Program-made: the position numbers and the translations under genes
Origin: JAVVFH01 sp032250585
Lineage (GTDB): Bacteria > Pseudomonadota > Gammaproteobacteria > Xanthomonadales > SZUA-36
Assembly: GCA_032250585.1 (NCBI GenBank)
Contig: JAVVFH010000122.1
Span: forward strand, 1 to 10,204
DNA: 10,204 bases
Direction: 5' to 3'
Shown here: positions 1-7,423 of the stretch, in pieces
Layout of the letters: the number at the start of each line of letters is the position of its first letter
Numbering within the stretch: position 1 is the stretch's first letter
Notes under the pieces: generated by a model
Seen by the model: the letters and a program-made list of their open reading frames with translations, nothing else
Told to the model about the DNA's origin: nothing
The model's database searches: none

Positions 1-1158
1 GTCCTTCAGCTCGCCGCCCTGCCACCGCCGCACGAAGGCTATCTGCGCCTGTCCGAAGCGCTGCAGGAACTCCAGCGCAAGCGGGATGCCGGCCTGGATT
101 GGCCGCGAATCCCCGACGGACCGCTGCTGGAAGCCGGCGATACGCATCCGCAACTTGCGACATTGCGTGAACGGCTGGCCCGCGAAGGTTTCGAGAAGCT
201 GTCGGCACCGGCACAGGCGCCGGAATTTTTCGACGCAGCGCTCGCCGATGCATTACAGGCGGCCCAGCGCCGTCTCGGTGTGGCCGCCGACGGCGTGCTG
301 GGGCCGGCCACGCGCCGGGCCCTGAACCGCACGCTGGGTGAGCGGATCGAACAGGTGCGGCTCAACATGGACCGTTGGCGCTGGCTACCGGACGATCCCG
401 GCACGCGTTATATTCTGGTCAACCTCGCGCGCTTCCGGCTGGACCTGATCGAAAACGGCGAGTCGGTACTGACACAGAAAGTCATCGTCGGTAAGCCCTA
501 TCTCTCAACTCCCGCGTTTGCCGGCAACATGACCTACATGGTGTTCAATCCATACTGGGAGATCCCGCCCAACCTGGGACGCCGCAGCGTCGTGCCGAAA
601 CAGCTCGAGAATCCGGACTACTTCGACGATGCAGGAATCGAGATCCTGTCCGGCTGGAGCCGCGACGCGCAACGGATCCTGCTCGAAGAGGCCGATCTGG
701 AGGCCCACCAGCAGAAGGAGAAACACTACCGGCTGCGTCAGGCGCCCGGCCCGAAGAACGCACTGGGCAAGGTCAAGTTCATGTTTCCAAATGAATTCAA
801 CGTCTACCTGCACGACACTCCGGAGCGCGACCTGTTCAACCGGGACGTGCGCAGCTTCAGTTCCGGCTGTGTGCGGGTCGAAGACCCGCTGACCCTGGCT
901 CAGCGCATTCTCGGCGTGCAGGGCATGAGTCCGGCCGCAGTCGCTGCCCGCTTCGACGGGGGCCCGGACCAGACCGTCGTGCTCAAAGAGCCGCTGCCGG
1001 TCTACCTCGGTTACTGGACCGCGTGGGTCGATGACGACGGCCGGCTTGTCTACGCCGACGATATCTATGGCCGCGACGAGAAGTTCCTCGAGGAACGATA
1101 TGCACAGGACGAACTTCACCGGTCATCCACCGGCCCGCAAGCCGTTGCGCAACCGTGA
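1..1158 (+). CDS. L,D-transpeptidase, YcbB/LdtD type (5'-truncated)
   Basis: Murein L,D-transpeptidase of the YcbB family, a periplasmic enzyme that forms 3-3 (mDAP-mDAP) cross-links in peptidoglycan. The frame is open to base 1, so the N-terminus, with any signal or anchor, lies outside the window; 385 residues are present. In fragment numbering, a peptidoglycan-binding segment lies at about 46-110 (it includes GVLGPATRRALN). The YkuD catalytic domain starts at about 136 (RYILVN). It is interrupted by a charged helical insert at about 206-252, matching the capping subdomain typical of YcbB. The catalytic signature is complete: His271 in HDTP, then R-x-F-SSGCVR with nucleophile Cys290 and Arg292. 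The C-terminal tail (YWTAWVDDDG, DDIYGRDEKF) is also normal for the family. An internal TTG at 163 could be mistaken for a start, but the coding match continues upstream of it. It converges with the minus-strand genes. Family assignment is firm; the exact substrate is inferred. Confidence 0.95.
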   Translation, partial: VLQLAALPPPHEGYLRLSEALQELQRKRDAGLDWPRIPDGPLLEAGDTHPQLATLRERLAREGFEKLSAPAQAPEFFDAALADALQAAQRRLGVAADGVLGPATRRALNRTLGERIEQVRLNMDRWRWLPDDPGTRYILVNLARFRLDLIENGESVLTQKVIVGKPYLSTPAFAGNMTYMVFNPYWEIPPNLGRRSVVPKQLENPDYFDDAGIEILSGWSRDAQRILLEEADLEAHQQKEKHYRLRQAPGPKNALGKVKFMFPNEFNVYLHDTPERDLFNRDVRSFSSGCVRVEDPLTLAQRILGVQGMSPAAVAARFDGGPDQTVVLKEPLPVYLGYWTAWVDDDGRLVYADDIYGRDEKFLEERYAQDELHRSSTGPQAVAQP

Positions 1159-1249
1159 ATGGCTCGTCACGGCAGTCGAAGTCGCGCTACCGAGAGATCC
1201 ATATGGGCGGCGACGATCCGCTCAGTATTCCTACCCTGCCCTCCTCCGT

Positions 1250-1263
1250 GTGCCGTTGGGCAC
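1250..1263. terminator. Small hairpin between convergent genes
   Basis: A perfect inverted repeat, GTGCC-GTTG-GGCAC (5-bp stem, 4-base loop), lies in the 117-base gap between the ends of the transpeptidase and the methyltransferase-fold gene. The position suits a bidirectional terminator, but neither strand has a T-run after the stem and the stem is short. It may be chance. I see nothing else in this gap. Confidence 0.2.
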
Positions 1264-1275
1264 CGTTACCGCCGA

Positions 1276-2136
1276 TTATTGCAGCGGTTTACGGAAACGC
1301 AGCGTCATCCGGTCGCTTTCACCAATCGCACGGTAACGCGTTGAACAGGTCTCTGCCTCCGCCTCGCTTTCCAGTTCCCGGCACACCGCCAGGCCCGGAG
1401 GCAAGGTCCACACGCCGTTTTCATAATCTTTCGTATCGGCCGGGTTGGCATTGACTTCGGAACGCGCCTCGAGATAAAGCCCGGCATTTTTTGCCAGATC
1501 GATCACTACCGGTTCGGAAACGTAGCCCAGTTCGGCGTATTCGGCGATGTCGGCAGTAGCCGGTGCCCGGTGCTGCACGACGCCAAGCGCGCCACCCGGT
1601 TTCAGCACCCGCGCAAATTCCGCGAAGACTTCGGCGGCCAGGCCTTCGCTGATCCAGCCGTGGATGTTGCGGAAGGTGAGGATCAGATCCACGGAGTCGC
1701 TCGCGCCCAGCGAGGTCGACTGTGGCGGCGAAAAAGGCACGATGGCAACCTGGTCGTAAAGATCAGGCCGAGCGGCGAAACTGTCCACGAGCCCCTCCTG
1801 CAAACGGTAGCGGTAGTCGGGTTGATCCGGCACGTCCACATCGTAAGCGGCGACCAGCAACTGGCCGTGATGCCGAACGACGGGCGCCAGGATTTCGGTG
1901 TACCAGCCACCACCAGGCCAGATCTCCATGACGGTCATGCCGTCTTCCAGCCCAAAAAAAGTCAGCGTGCCTACCGGGTGGCGATACCGGTTGCGCTGTC
2001 GATTTTCCACCGAGCGGTGTTCACCGAGCATGGCCTGCTCGACGCGGGCTACTATCGGCAGGTCCGCTGCCGGAACCGGCGCGCAAACGACGACACTCGC
2101 CACCAGACAAACCGCGGTAATGACTGTTTTTTTCAT
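1276..2136 (-). CDS. Exported methyltransferase-fold protein (COG4798-like)
   Basis: Predicted class I SAM-dependent methyltransferase-like protein of 286 residues; the family's substrate is not known to me. I chose the ATG at 2136 rather than an upstream in-frame start because it opens a clear signal peptide (MKKT, hydrophobic core to about residue 17, likely cleavage after VPA at 21-23) and has GAGGGG five bases before it. The Rossmann part begins after RNRYRHPVGTLTFFG (48-62). Motif I is at 71-78 (EIWPGGGW), where a Pro replaces the first Gly of the usual E/D-x-G-x-G-x-G. FRNIHGW is at 155-161 and the post-motif LKPGGALGVVQHR at 178-190. The C-terminal GVWTLPP and IGESDRMTLRF also match the family, so the protein looks complete. 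It follows the membrane-protein gene by 50 bases and is probably co-transcribed with it. Cys18 does not sit in a proper lipobox. The fold is well supported; methyl transfer in the periplasm is doubtful. Confidence 0.88.
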   Translation of the reverse strand: MKKTVITAVCLVASVVVCAPVPAADLPIVARVEQAMLGEHRSVENRQRNRYRHPVGTLTFFGLEDGMTVMEIWPGGGWYTEILAPVVRHHGQLLVAAYDVDVPDQPDYRYRLQEGLVDSFAARPDLYDQVAIVPFSPPQSTSLGASDSVDLILTFRNIHGWISEGLAAEVFAEFARVLKPGGALGVVQHRAPATADIAEYAELGYVSEPVVIDLAKNAGLYLEARSEVNANPADTKDYENGVWTLPPGLAVCRELESEAEAETCSTRYRAIGESDRMTLRFRKPLQ

Positions 2137-2186
2137 GCTTGCCCCTCGTGTCAAATGATAAAAGCCAGCGCCCACAAACCGCCTCG

Positions 2187-3032
2187 TCAGCTTTTTGCGG
2201 GCGACCGGAAACTCCTGCGGAACGCCATCGCCGCACCCACTGCGGCAATTACCACCACGACCAGTACCACCTTGTCCGCCGCATGAATCCCCTGCAGTGC
2301 AGCCAACAGCCCAACGGCCATGCCGGCTCGCACTCGCCCCGGGTTCAGTGGTTTGTCGCTGCAGTCACCGGTCGATTGTACCGATTTGAGCAGCAGCGCG
2401 TTGAGCGCGAAAATAAGCAGGAACAGCAAAGCCAGCCAACCGTACAGAGATTTCGGTACCGCCAACAGGCTCGGTCCCATGCCGTGATCGACCAGATAAA
2501 CCACCGTGGCGCCCATCGAAATCAAACCGAATACCCATTGCGACCGGAGCGGTTCCCGGAGACTGCCGTCGAGTATGAAGGCAAGGCCCGCAGCCAGTCC
2601 GAATAAGGGACTGTTCGTGGTATAGATGATCAGGATCGTCAGCAGCAACAAAATCACGGAGTCGGACATCCGTGCCGTGAGCCCGGTGCTGCGGTTGACC
2701 ATTCGAACCAGGCCCAGCGTCGCGAAAAGTAGAAGAATGCCCGGGCCATCGACGAAGATAGCCGTCAGGAACCCGACCGCCATGGCAATGAAGGCCGCGG
2801 CATCGTGATCCGGGTCGAATTCCCGAGCCAGGGCCCAGGTGCCGAAACCGATCAGTGCAATCAAAGCACCCGCTTGCAGCATGCCCGTCGCACCCGCACC
2901 ATCTAGCCAGGCCAGCACGGCACCGATGACCGCTGCGACCGGCAGTAAAAACAATACGGCCCGGTTACTCGGATATTCCGGCTCCAGCGGACGGCCTATC
3001 GAACTGAACCTGTAAATGCCTTGCCTCGACAA
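2187..3032 (-). CDS. Unrecognised polytopic inner-membrane protein
   Basis: A 281-residue membrane protein that I do not recognise. It has a short polar N-terminus (about 24 residues), then about 8-10 hydrophobic segments at roughly 25-43, 51-69, 78-94, 97-112, 125-138, 142-156, 166-183, 197-215, 236-249 and 254-271, and a basic C-terminus (FRRSFRSPAKS), which suggests a cytoplasmic end. Acidic residues lie in loops (EFDPDHD at 71-77, VDGPG at 94-98). I see no transporter signature, nucleotide-binding site or catalytic motif. The start is a TTG at 3032, supported by the strong Shine-Dalgarno match at 3038-3045; the frame is open upstream to 3089 but offers no better-placed start. The gene is separated from the upstream RND permease by 126 bases and is followed closely by the exported methyltransferase-fold gene, so the two may form a pair. 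The sustained hydrophobic composition makes it a real gene; function unknown. Confidence 0.82.
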   Translation of the reverse strand: MSRQGIYRFSSIGRPLEPEYPSNRAVLFLLPVAAVIGAVLAWLDGAGATGMLQAGALIALIGFGTWALAREFDPDHDAAAFIAMAVGFLTAIFVDGPGILLLFATLGLVRMVNRSTGLTARMSDSVILLLLTILIIYTTNSPLFGLAAGLAFILDGSLREPLRSQWVFGLISMGATVVYLVDHGMGPSLLAVPKSLYGWLALLFLLIFALNALLLKSVQSTGDCSDKPLNPGRVRAGMAVGLLAALQGIHAADKVVLVVVVIAAVGAAMAFRRSFRSPAKS

Positions 3033-3037
3033 TGCGA

Positions 3038-3045
3038 TTTCCTCA
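3038..3045 (-). promoter_or_regulatory. Shine-Dalgarno site supporting a TTG start
   Basis: On the minus strand this reads TGAGGAAA, with GAGGA seven bases before the TTG at 3032. It decides the start of the membrane-protein gene, because the nearby ATG at 3046 is in another frame. Confidence 0.6.
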
Positions 3046-3104
3046 TGCTGAAGCCCGGTCTTTCCGGCGCCTGTGCCCGGACCCGATGATCACAACGTCG
3101 TCAA

Positions 3105-3133
3105 ATAATAGCAATGCCCGCAGAGGCTGAGTA
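3105..3133 (-). promoter_or_regulatory. Possible weak promoter before the membrane-protein gene
   Basis: On the minus strand, TATTAT (3110-3105) resembles a -10 box. Seventeen bases upstream lies TACTCA (3133-3128), which matches only three of six bases of the -35 consensus. It would place transcription start about 65 bases before the TTG start. The 126-base gap after the permease gene makes an independent promoter plausible, but the match is weak and no clear terminator for the permease is visible in the same gap. Confidence 0.25.
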
Positions 3134-3158
3134 GTGGCGCGGCCCGATCGGCGTTTGT

Positions 3159-6100
3159 TTACCGGCCGCTCTCGGGGAGCTTTTGCATTTGTTCGATCAG
3201 GCGGGACACCCGTTGTGGGGAAGAGGTGTTGCGTGCGAACAGGCTGTAGAGGGTCGGCACAATCAACAGGGTCAGCAGGGCTGAAATGGCCACCCCGAAC
3301 ACGATCACGATGCCGATCGGCTGCCGGGATTCCCAGCCGGCGCCGCTTCCGAGCAGCAGCGGCAAGGCACCGAATGTGGTCGCGGCACTGGTCATGAGGA
3401 CAGGACGAAAGCGGACCGAGGCCGCATCCAGCACGGCTTCGCGGATGTCCATTCCGCGATCCCGCAGCTGGTTGGCGAACTCAACGATCAGCACCCCGTT
3501 CTTGGCCGACAGTCCGATCAGCAGGATGGCTCCTATCTGGCTGAACACGTTGATCGACGAGCCGTAGAGCAGCAGCCCGCCCAAAGCGCCGGTCATCGCC
3601 AGCGGCACGGTAACCAGAATGATCAACGGGTTGACAAAACTCTCGAATTGCGCGGACAGCACCAGGAACACGACCAGCAGCGCGAGCCCGAAAGTGAAGT
3701 AAAGGGAACTGCCCGACTCAAGGTATTCTTTGCTCTCGCCATCCCAGCTGATCCGGGCGCCTGCCGGCAAAATTTCCGTTGCTTTTTCCCGCAAGGCATC
3801 AATGGCCGCACCCAGGCTGATCCCTGGCGCGAGCCCGGCTTCCATCGTGATCGAACGCATCCGGTCGTGACGGTTCAGACTGGAAGGGCCGGCCCGCTCA
3901 GTAATCTGTACCAGGTTGGCCAGCGGCACGAGATCACGGGTGAGTTCCGAGCGGACATAGAGATTGGTTAGATCGTTTGGGCTGGAACGATCTTCTTCCT
4001 TGCCCATCAGCACCACATCGTATTCGCGTCCGCGATCGATGTAGGTGGTCACCTGTCGTGAACCCAGCATGGTTTCCAGAGTCCGGCCAATCCGGGACAA
4101 AGACACACCCAGCGCCGCCGCCCGGTTGCGGTCGACAGCGACATTCATCTGCGGCTTCCGCTCCTGGAAGTTGCTGTCCGGATTCGTCAATTCGGGCATT
4201 TCCAGCATGGCCGCCATGACCTCGTCCCGCCAGCGCTGCAACTGCTCGTAATCCGGCCCGCCGATCACCATGTTCACCGGCCGGCCATCCGAGCTGAGGC
4301 CCAGACTGCTGCCGTGCGAGACAAAGGCACGCACACCGGGAAGTTCCTCCAGGCGCGCGCGCAAGCGATCGCCGATCTCCTTGTCGCTCTCGTCGCGAAG
4401 ATCCCAGTTTTCCAATAGCACAATCGCCCGTGCACTGTTCACCTCGGAACCGCCGAAAGAACCCGGCAGCCGGGTCAGGAAGCGACGCACCGATCGGGAA
4501 TTGCCGATCTCCTCCAACAGGATCGCCTCCATCTCCCGCGCATAACGGTCCATGTACTGCAGGGACGCGCCCTCCGGCGCCCGCAGGATCACGGAAAAAG
4601 CGCCGCGGTCTTCGGCCGGAGCGTATTCGGCGGGCAACAGATACAACATCCAGGCCGCGGAAACGGTGAGCACAAGCACTGCGACGACGGACCACCAGGG
4701 CCAGCGCAGCCCCCGTTCAAGCACACGCCGATAGCGCGCCGCCACGCCCCGAAACACCGAATCCACCTTGCGGGTCAGCCCCGAGNNNNNNNNNNGTGGC
4801 AGCGGCACCCCGAGCTGGCGGGCGGCGTCGAGCGCGATGCCGAGGTCCTTGCGGTGCAGCATCTTCGAACTGAGCATCGGTGTCAGCGTCAGCGCGACCA
4901 GGCTGGAAAACAACACGGCGGCGGCCAGGGTTACACCGAACTCTCGAAACAGGCGGCCGATATCGCCTTCGATGAACGAGAGCGGCAGGAACACCGCAAC
5001 CAACACCAGCGTGGTCGCAATCACCGCGAAACCGATCTCCTTCGAGCCCTCCAGCGCGGCGAGCAGTGGCCGCTGCCCGTCCTCGATCCGGCGGTAAATG
5101 TTTTCCAGCACCACGATCGCGTCGTCCACGACCAGGCCGATGGCCAGCACCAGGCCCAGCAGCGTCAGGATATTGATCGTGTAGCCCATCGCGGCCATGA
5201 CGATGAAGGTGGCCACCACCGAGACCGGCACCACCAGCGCCGGGATCAGCATCACCCGCAACGAACCCAGAAACAGGTAAATGACCACGAGCACCAGCGC
5301 GATCGCAACGAACAGCGCCTTGTACACTTCGCGCATCGAGGCCTCGATGAATTCGGCACGATCGTAGTTGAGCTCGAGCACCATTCCTTCCGGAAGATCC
5401 GGGCCCACGATCGCCATTTCGCCACGAACCGCTTTGGACACCGACACGCTGTTGGCCTGAGAAAGTTGTTCAACGCCCAGAGAGACGGCGGCAACCCCGT
5501 TCGCACGGGCGATACTGCGCTCGTTTTCCGCCCCCACGCGCACGTCCGCGACCTCGGCCAGGCGCACCAACTGTCCTTCGGGACCCCGGCCCACCACGAG
5601 TTTTTCAAAGTCTTCGCTGGAGCGAAAGCCGGTGTCGGTGCGCAGCGTGAACTCGCGCGCGGCCGATTCCAGGCGCCCGGCCGGCAACTCGACGTTCTCT
5701 GCGCGCAAGGCATCTTCGACGTCCGTCACGGTCAGGCTTCGCGCGGCGAGGGCTTCGCGGCTCAGCCAGATTCGCATGGCATAGCGCCGGGCACCGGAAA
5801 TGCGCACGCGGGCCACGCCTTCGACGGTGGAAAAGCGGTCCACCAGGTAACGGTCGGCATAATCGGTGAGTTCCAGGCCGCTGTGCCGATCCGAAGTCAG
5901 ATTCAGCCACATGACGGGACTGGAACTGCTGTCCACCTTGGTGATCTCGGGCGGGTCGGCCTCGGTGGGCAACTGGTCGAGCACGCGCGCGACGCGGTCG
6001 CGGATGTCGTTCGCCGCGCCGTCGATGTCCCGGCGGAGCGAAAATTCCACACGGATTTCAGAACGCTCGTCGCGGCTGCTGGAGGTCAATTTCTCGATAC

Positions 6101-6326
6101 CCTCAATGCCGGCGATCACGTCCTCGATGACCTGCGTCACCTTGGTTTCGACCACCTCTGCAGAGGCGCCGCGGTAACTCGTTTCGATGGAGACCACCGG
6201 CGCGTCGGCTTCCGGGTACTGGCGCACCGGAAGATTTTTCAGCGACGCCAGGCCCATGATGACCAACAGCGCCGATATGACCGTGGCGAATACCGGACGC
6301 CGAACGGACTGGTTGGAAATAAACAT
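3159..6326 (-). CDS. RND efflux permease, HAE1/AcrB family (contains scaffold gap)
   Basis: Inner-membrane proton/drug antiporter of the AcrB/MexB type, working as a trimer with the adaptor encoded just upstream. I chose the ATG at 6326 (MFISNQSVRRPVFATV), the usual RND N-terminus; a TTG at 6359 would add 11 unrelated residues and overlap the adaptor. The first transmembrane helix is at about 9-29. The TM4 proton-relay pair is present (Asp401-Asp402 in GLVVDDAIVVLENI), as are Lys942 (LSAKNGVLIVEF) and Arg974 (RFRPVLMTS), equivalent to AcrB D407/D408, K940 and R971, so the pump looks functional. Both periplasmic porter regions are present. The frame, as given, is 1055 residues including four unknown ones over the N-run at 4786-4795; the residues just before the gap (about 494-510) look foreign (see separate entry), so the central cytoplasmic loop is unreliable. 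Drug versus other substrate cannot be told. No outer-membrane factor gene lies in the window. Confidence 0.96.
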   Translation of the reverse strand: MFISNQSVRRPVFATVISALLVIMGLASLKNLPVRQYPEADAPVVSIETSYRGASAEVVETKVTQVIEDVIAGIEGIEKLTSSSRDERSEIRVEFSLRRDIDGAANDIRDRVARVLDQLPTEADPPEITKVDSSSSPVMWLNLTSDRHSGLELTDYADRYLVDRFSTVEGVARVRISGARRYAMRIWLSREALAARSLTVTDVEDALRAENVELPAGRLESAAREFTLRTDTGFRSSEDFEKLVVGRGPEGQLVRLAEVADVRVGAENERSIARANGVAAVSLGVEQLSQANSVSVSKAVRGEMAIVGPDLPEGMVLELNYDRAEFIEASMREVYKALFVAIALVLVVIYLFLGSLRVMLIPALVVPVSVVATFIVMAAMGYTINILTLLGLVLAIGLVVDDAIVVLENIYRRIEDGQRPLLAALEGSKEIGFAVIATTLVLVAVFLPLSFIEGDIGRLFREFGVTLAAAVLFSSLVALTLTPMLSSKMLHRKDLGIALDAARQLGVPLPXXXXSGLTRKVDSVFRGVAARYRRVLERGLRWPWWSVVAVLVLTVSAAWMLYLLPAEYAPAEDRGAFSVILRAPEGASLQYMDRYAREMEAILLEEIGNSRSVRRFLTRLPGSFGGSEVNSARAIVLLENWDLRDESDKEIGDRLRARLEELPGVRAFVSHGSSLGLSSDGRPVNMVIGGPDYEQLQRWRDEVMAAMLEMPELTNPDSNFQERKPQMNVAVDRNRAAALGVSLSRIGRTLETMLGSRQVTTYIDRGREYDVVLMGKEEDRSSPNDLTNLYVRSELTRDLVPLANLVQITERAGPSSLNRHDRMRSITMEAGLAPGISLGAAIDALREKATEILPAGARISWDGESKEYLESGSSLYFTFGLALLVVFLVLSAQFESFVNPLIILVTVPLAMTGALGGLLLYGSSINVFSQIGAILLIGLSAKNGVLIVEFANQLRDRGMDIREAVLDAASVRFRPVLMTSAATTFGALPLLLGSGAGWESRQPIGIVIVFGVAISALLTLLIVPTLYSLFARNTSSPQRVSRLIEQMQKLPESGR
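4786..4795. other. Assembly gap (10 N)
   Basis: Ten N bases separate two contigs inside the permease gene. Ten is probably a placeholder rather than a measured length. The permease frame happens to continue across it, but that is not proof of the true spacing. Confidence 0.98.
4796..4847 (-). other. Foreign-looking contig end (dehydrogenase-like tail)
   Basis: Read in the permease frame, these 52 bases give DLGIALDAARQLGVPLP, directly against the N-run. RND permeases normally go from LTPML-x-x-K through a short variable loop to the helix before TM7; this stretch instead closely resembles the conserved K-D-L-x-x-A-L-x-x-A-x-x-L-G-x-P-L-P motif in the C-terminal domain of 3-hydroxyisobutyrate dehydrogenase / tartronate-semialdehyde reductase proteins. 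Sixteen of its 17 codons end in G or C. The most likely explanation is a chimeric contig end; a lineage-specific loop is the alternative. The junction is probably near the LHRKD codons (4845-4859), which both families could share. Confidence 0.65.
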
Positions 6327-6336
6327 CGCCTGCCCG

Positions 6337-7368
6337 TCAGCCTTCGAGGCGGCCGACAATCTTCACCCGGCTGCCGGGCATGGCGATCTGGGTGCCTTCT
6401 GCGATGACCTGTTCCCCGGCTTGCAGGCCGCCGGTAATTTCCACCTCGCCGGGCCGGCGCCGACCGGTCCACACTTCCCTCAACTCAACCGTCAGGTCCG
6501 ACCCGACGACGTAAACGTATTGTTTGCTTCGTTCCGGCACCAGGGCCTGCTCCGGGACCATCAGCGCTACCACGTCTTCCTTGAGCAGCGTCACCGTCAG
6601 AAACATGCCCGGGCGCAGTCGGCCGTCGTCATTCGGGAGGATCGCCCGCACCATGATGGTACGGCTTACCGGATCTACCCGCGTGTCGATGGTAACGACG
6701 GTGCCGGAAAACCGGGCGTCGGGCCAGGCCGCGCTGCTCGCGGTAACCGTCAGGCCGGGTTCCAGCCGCGACAGAAAGACTTCCGGCACGTTGAAATCGA
6801 GCTTGATGCGGGAACGGTCATCAAGGGTCGTAATGACCGTTGACGGATCGACGATGCTACCCAGGCTAACCCGGCGCAAGCCGAGTTCACCGGCGAATGG
6901 CGCGCGGATGACGGTCTGCGCCAAACGGGCTTGCGCGGCGGCCACCGCGGCCTGGTCCGCATCACGCTGAGCCTCGAGTTGTTCCATCTGCGATGCCGCG
7001 ACGGCGCGGGTCTTGAACAGCTCGCTGGAGCGTCGGAACTGGCTCTGCGAATCGACCAGGGCCGCCTTCGCGGCGGCAAGGTCGGCCAGTTGCTCGGAAT
7101 TTTCCAGCGTCACGAGGACTTCACCCTGCTCGACATGTGAGCCCTCGACGAAACGGATTTCCGTGATCGCGGCGGTGATTTCCGGCCGCAGGTCGACGGA
7201 CTCGTTGGCGCGAGTATTGCCGAGCGCTTCCGACGACAGAGGAAAGCTCTTGATTCGCGCTTCGCTGACAACCACACCCGGCCCCGCAGAAGGCTCCTGT
7301 GCAACGACCCGGGGCGCGCTGAAAGCTGCCCCCAGCGCGACCGTCAGGATGAGAATGGCTGTTTTCAT
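6337..7368 (-). CDS. RND efflux periplasmic adaptor (HlyD/MFP family)
   Basis: Membrane-fusion (adaptor) protein of 343 residues that bridges the RND permease to an outer-membrane channel. It starts with MKTA and a hydrophobic segment; likely signal peptidase cleavage is after VVA (21-23). There is no lipobox Cys, so it is probably soluble or periplasmic rather than a lipoprotein. Domains in order: first lipoyl half at about 58-90 (RPEITAAITEI, VEGSHVEQGEVL), alpha-helical hairpin at about 91-150 rich in Ala, Gln and Glu, second lipoyl half at about 152-182 (IRAPFAGELGLR, GSIVDPST), beta-barrel at about 186-262 (RLRPGMFLTVTL) and membrane-proximal domain to the end (GLQAGEQVIAEG). Length is a little short of AcrA (about 400), mainly from a short hairpin. 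It ends 10 bases before the permease ATG, so translation is probably coupled. A regulator is not encoded nearby within the window. Confidence 0.95.
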   Translation of the reverse strand: MKTAILILTVALGAAFSAPRVVAQEPSAGPGVVVSEARIKSFPLSSEALGNTRANESVDLRPEITAAITEIRFVEGSHVEQGEVLVTLENSEQLADLAAAKAALVDSQSQFRRSSELFKTRAVAASQMEQLEAQRDADQAAVAAAQARLAQTVIRAPFAGELGLRRVSLGSIVDPSTVITTLDDRSRIKLDFNVPEVFLSRLEPGLTVTASSAAWPDARFSGTVVTIDTRVDPVSRTIMVRAILPNDDGRLRPGMFLTVTLLKEDVVALMVPEQALVPERSKQYVYVVGSDLTVELREVWTGRRRPGEVEITGGLQAGEQVIAEGTQIAMPGSRVKIVGRLEG

Positions 7369-7391
7369 CTACCTTGGGACCCTGTAATTAA

Positions 7392-7420
7392 ACAATAGTG
7401 CGATATCGCAAAGAGGCCAG
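7392..7420 (-). promoter_or_regulatory. Candidate promoter for the adaptor-permease operon
   Basis: On the minus strand, CTGGCC (7420-7415, three of six -35 matches) and TATTGT (7397-7392, four of six -10 matches) are 17 bases apart, giving a start about 17 bases before the adaptor ATG. The boxes are weak; the case rests mostly on the 55-base intergenic gap and on the palindrome that falls in the spacer. Confidence 0.25.
7399..7410. promoter_or_regulatory. Perfect 12-bp palindrome, possible operator
   Basis: TGCGATATCGCA is a perfect 12-base palindrome in the 55-base gap between the AsmA-like gene and the adaptor gene. It lies between the candidate -35 and -10 boxes, where TetR- or MerR-type regulators of efflux operons often bind. 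As RNA it could also form a 4-bp stem followed by a moderately U-rich tract, so a weak terminator for the AsmA-like gene is the alternative. Confidence 0.4.
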
Positions 7421-7423
7421 CCA

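Noticed and set aside
2083..2136. Possible lipoprotein signal (Cys18) in the methyltransferase-fold protein
   Set aside because: The residue before the Cys is Val, which does not fit the lipobox; a standard signal peptidase I site follows at residues 21-23.
1570..2286. A 238-residue plus-strand open frame over the methyltransferase-fold gene
   Set aside because: It spans two minus-strand genes and their spacer, and shows no recognisable motif.
6327..6359. Upstream TTG start for the permease, adding 11 residues
   Set aside because: The added residues (MSAASKADGQA) do not resemble RND N-termini, while the ATG at 6326 gives the standard beginning.
4854..6407. A 517-residue plus-strand open frame antisense to the permease
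   Set aside because: Its composition (very rich in His, Gln, Arg, Asp) is typical of an antisense shadow of a high-GC3 gene, and the minus strand carries an unmistakable RND permease.
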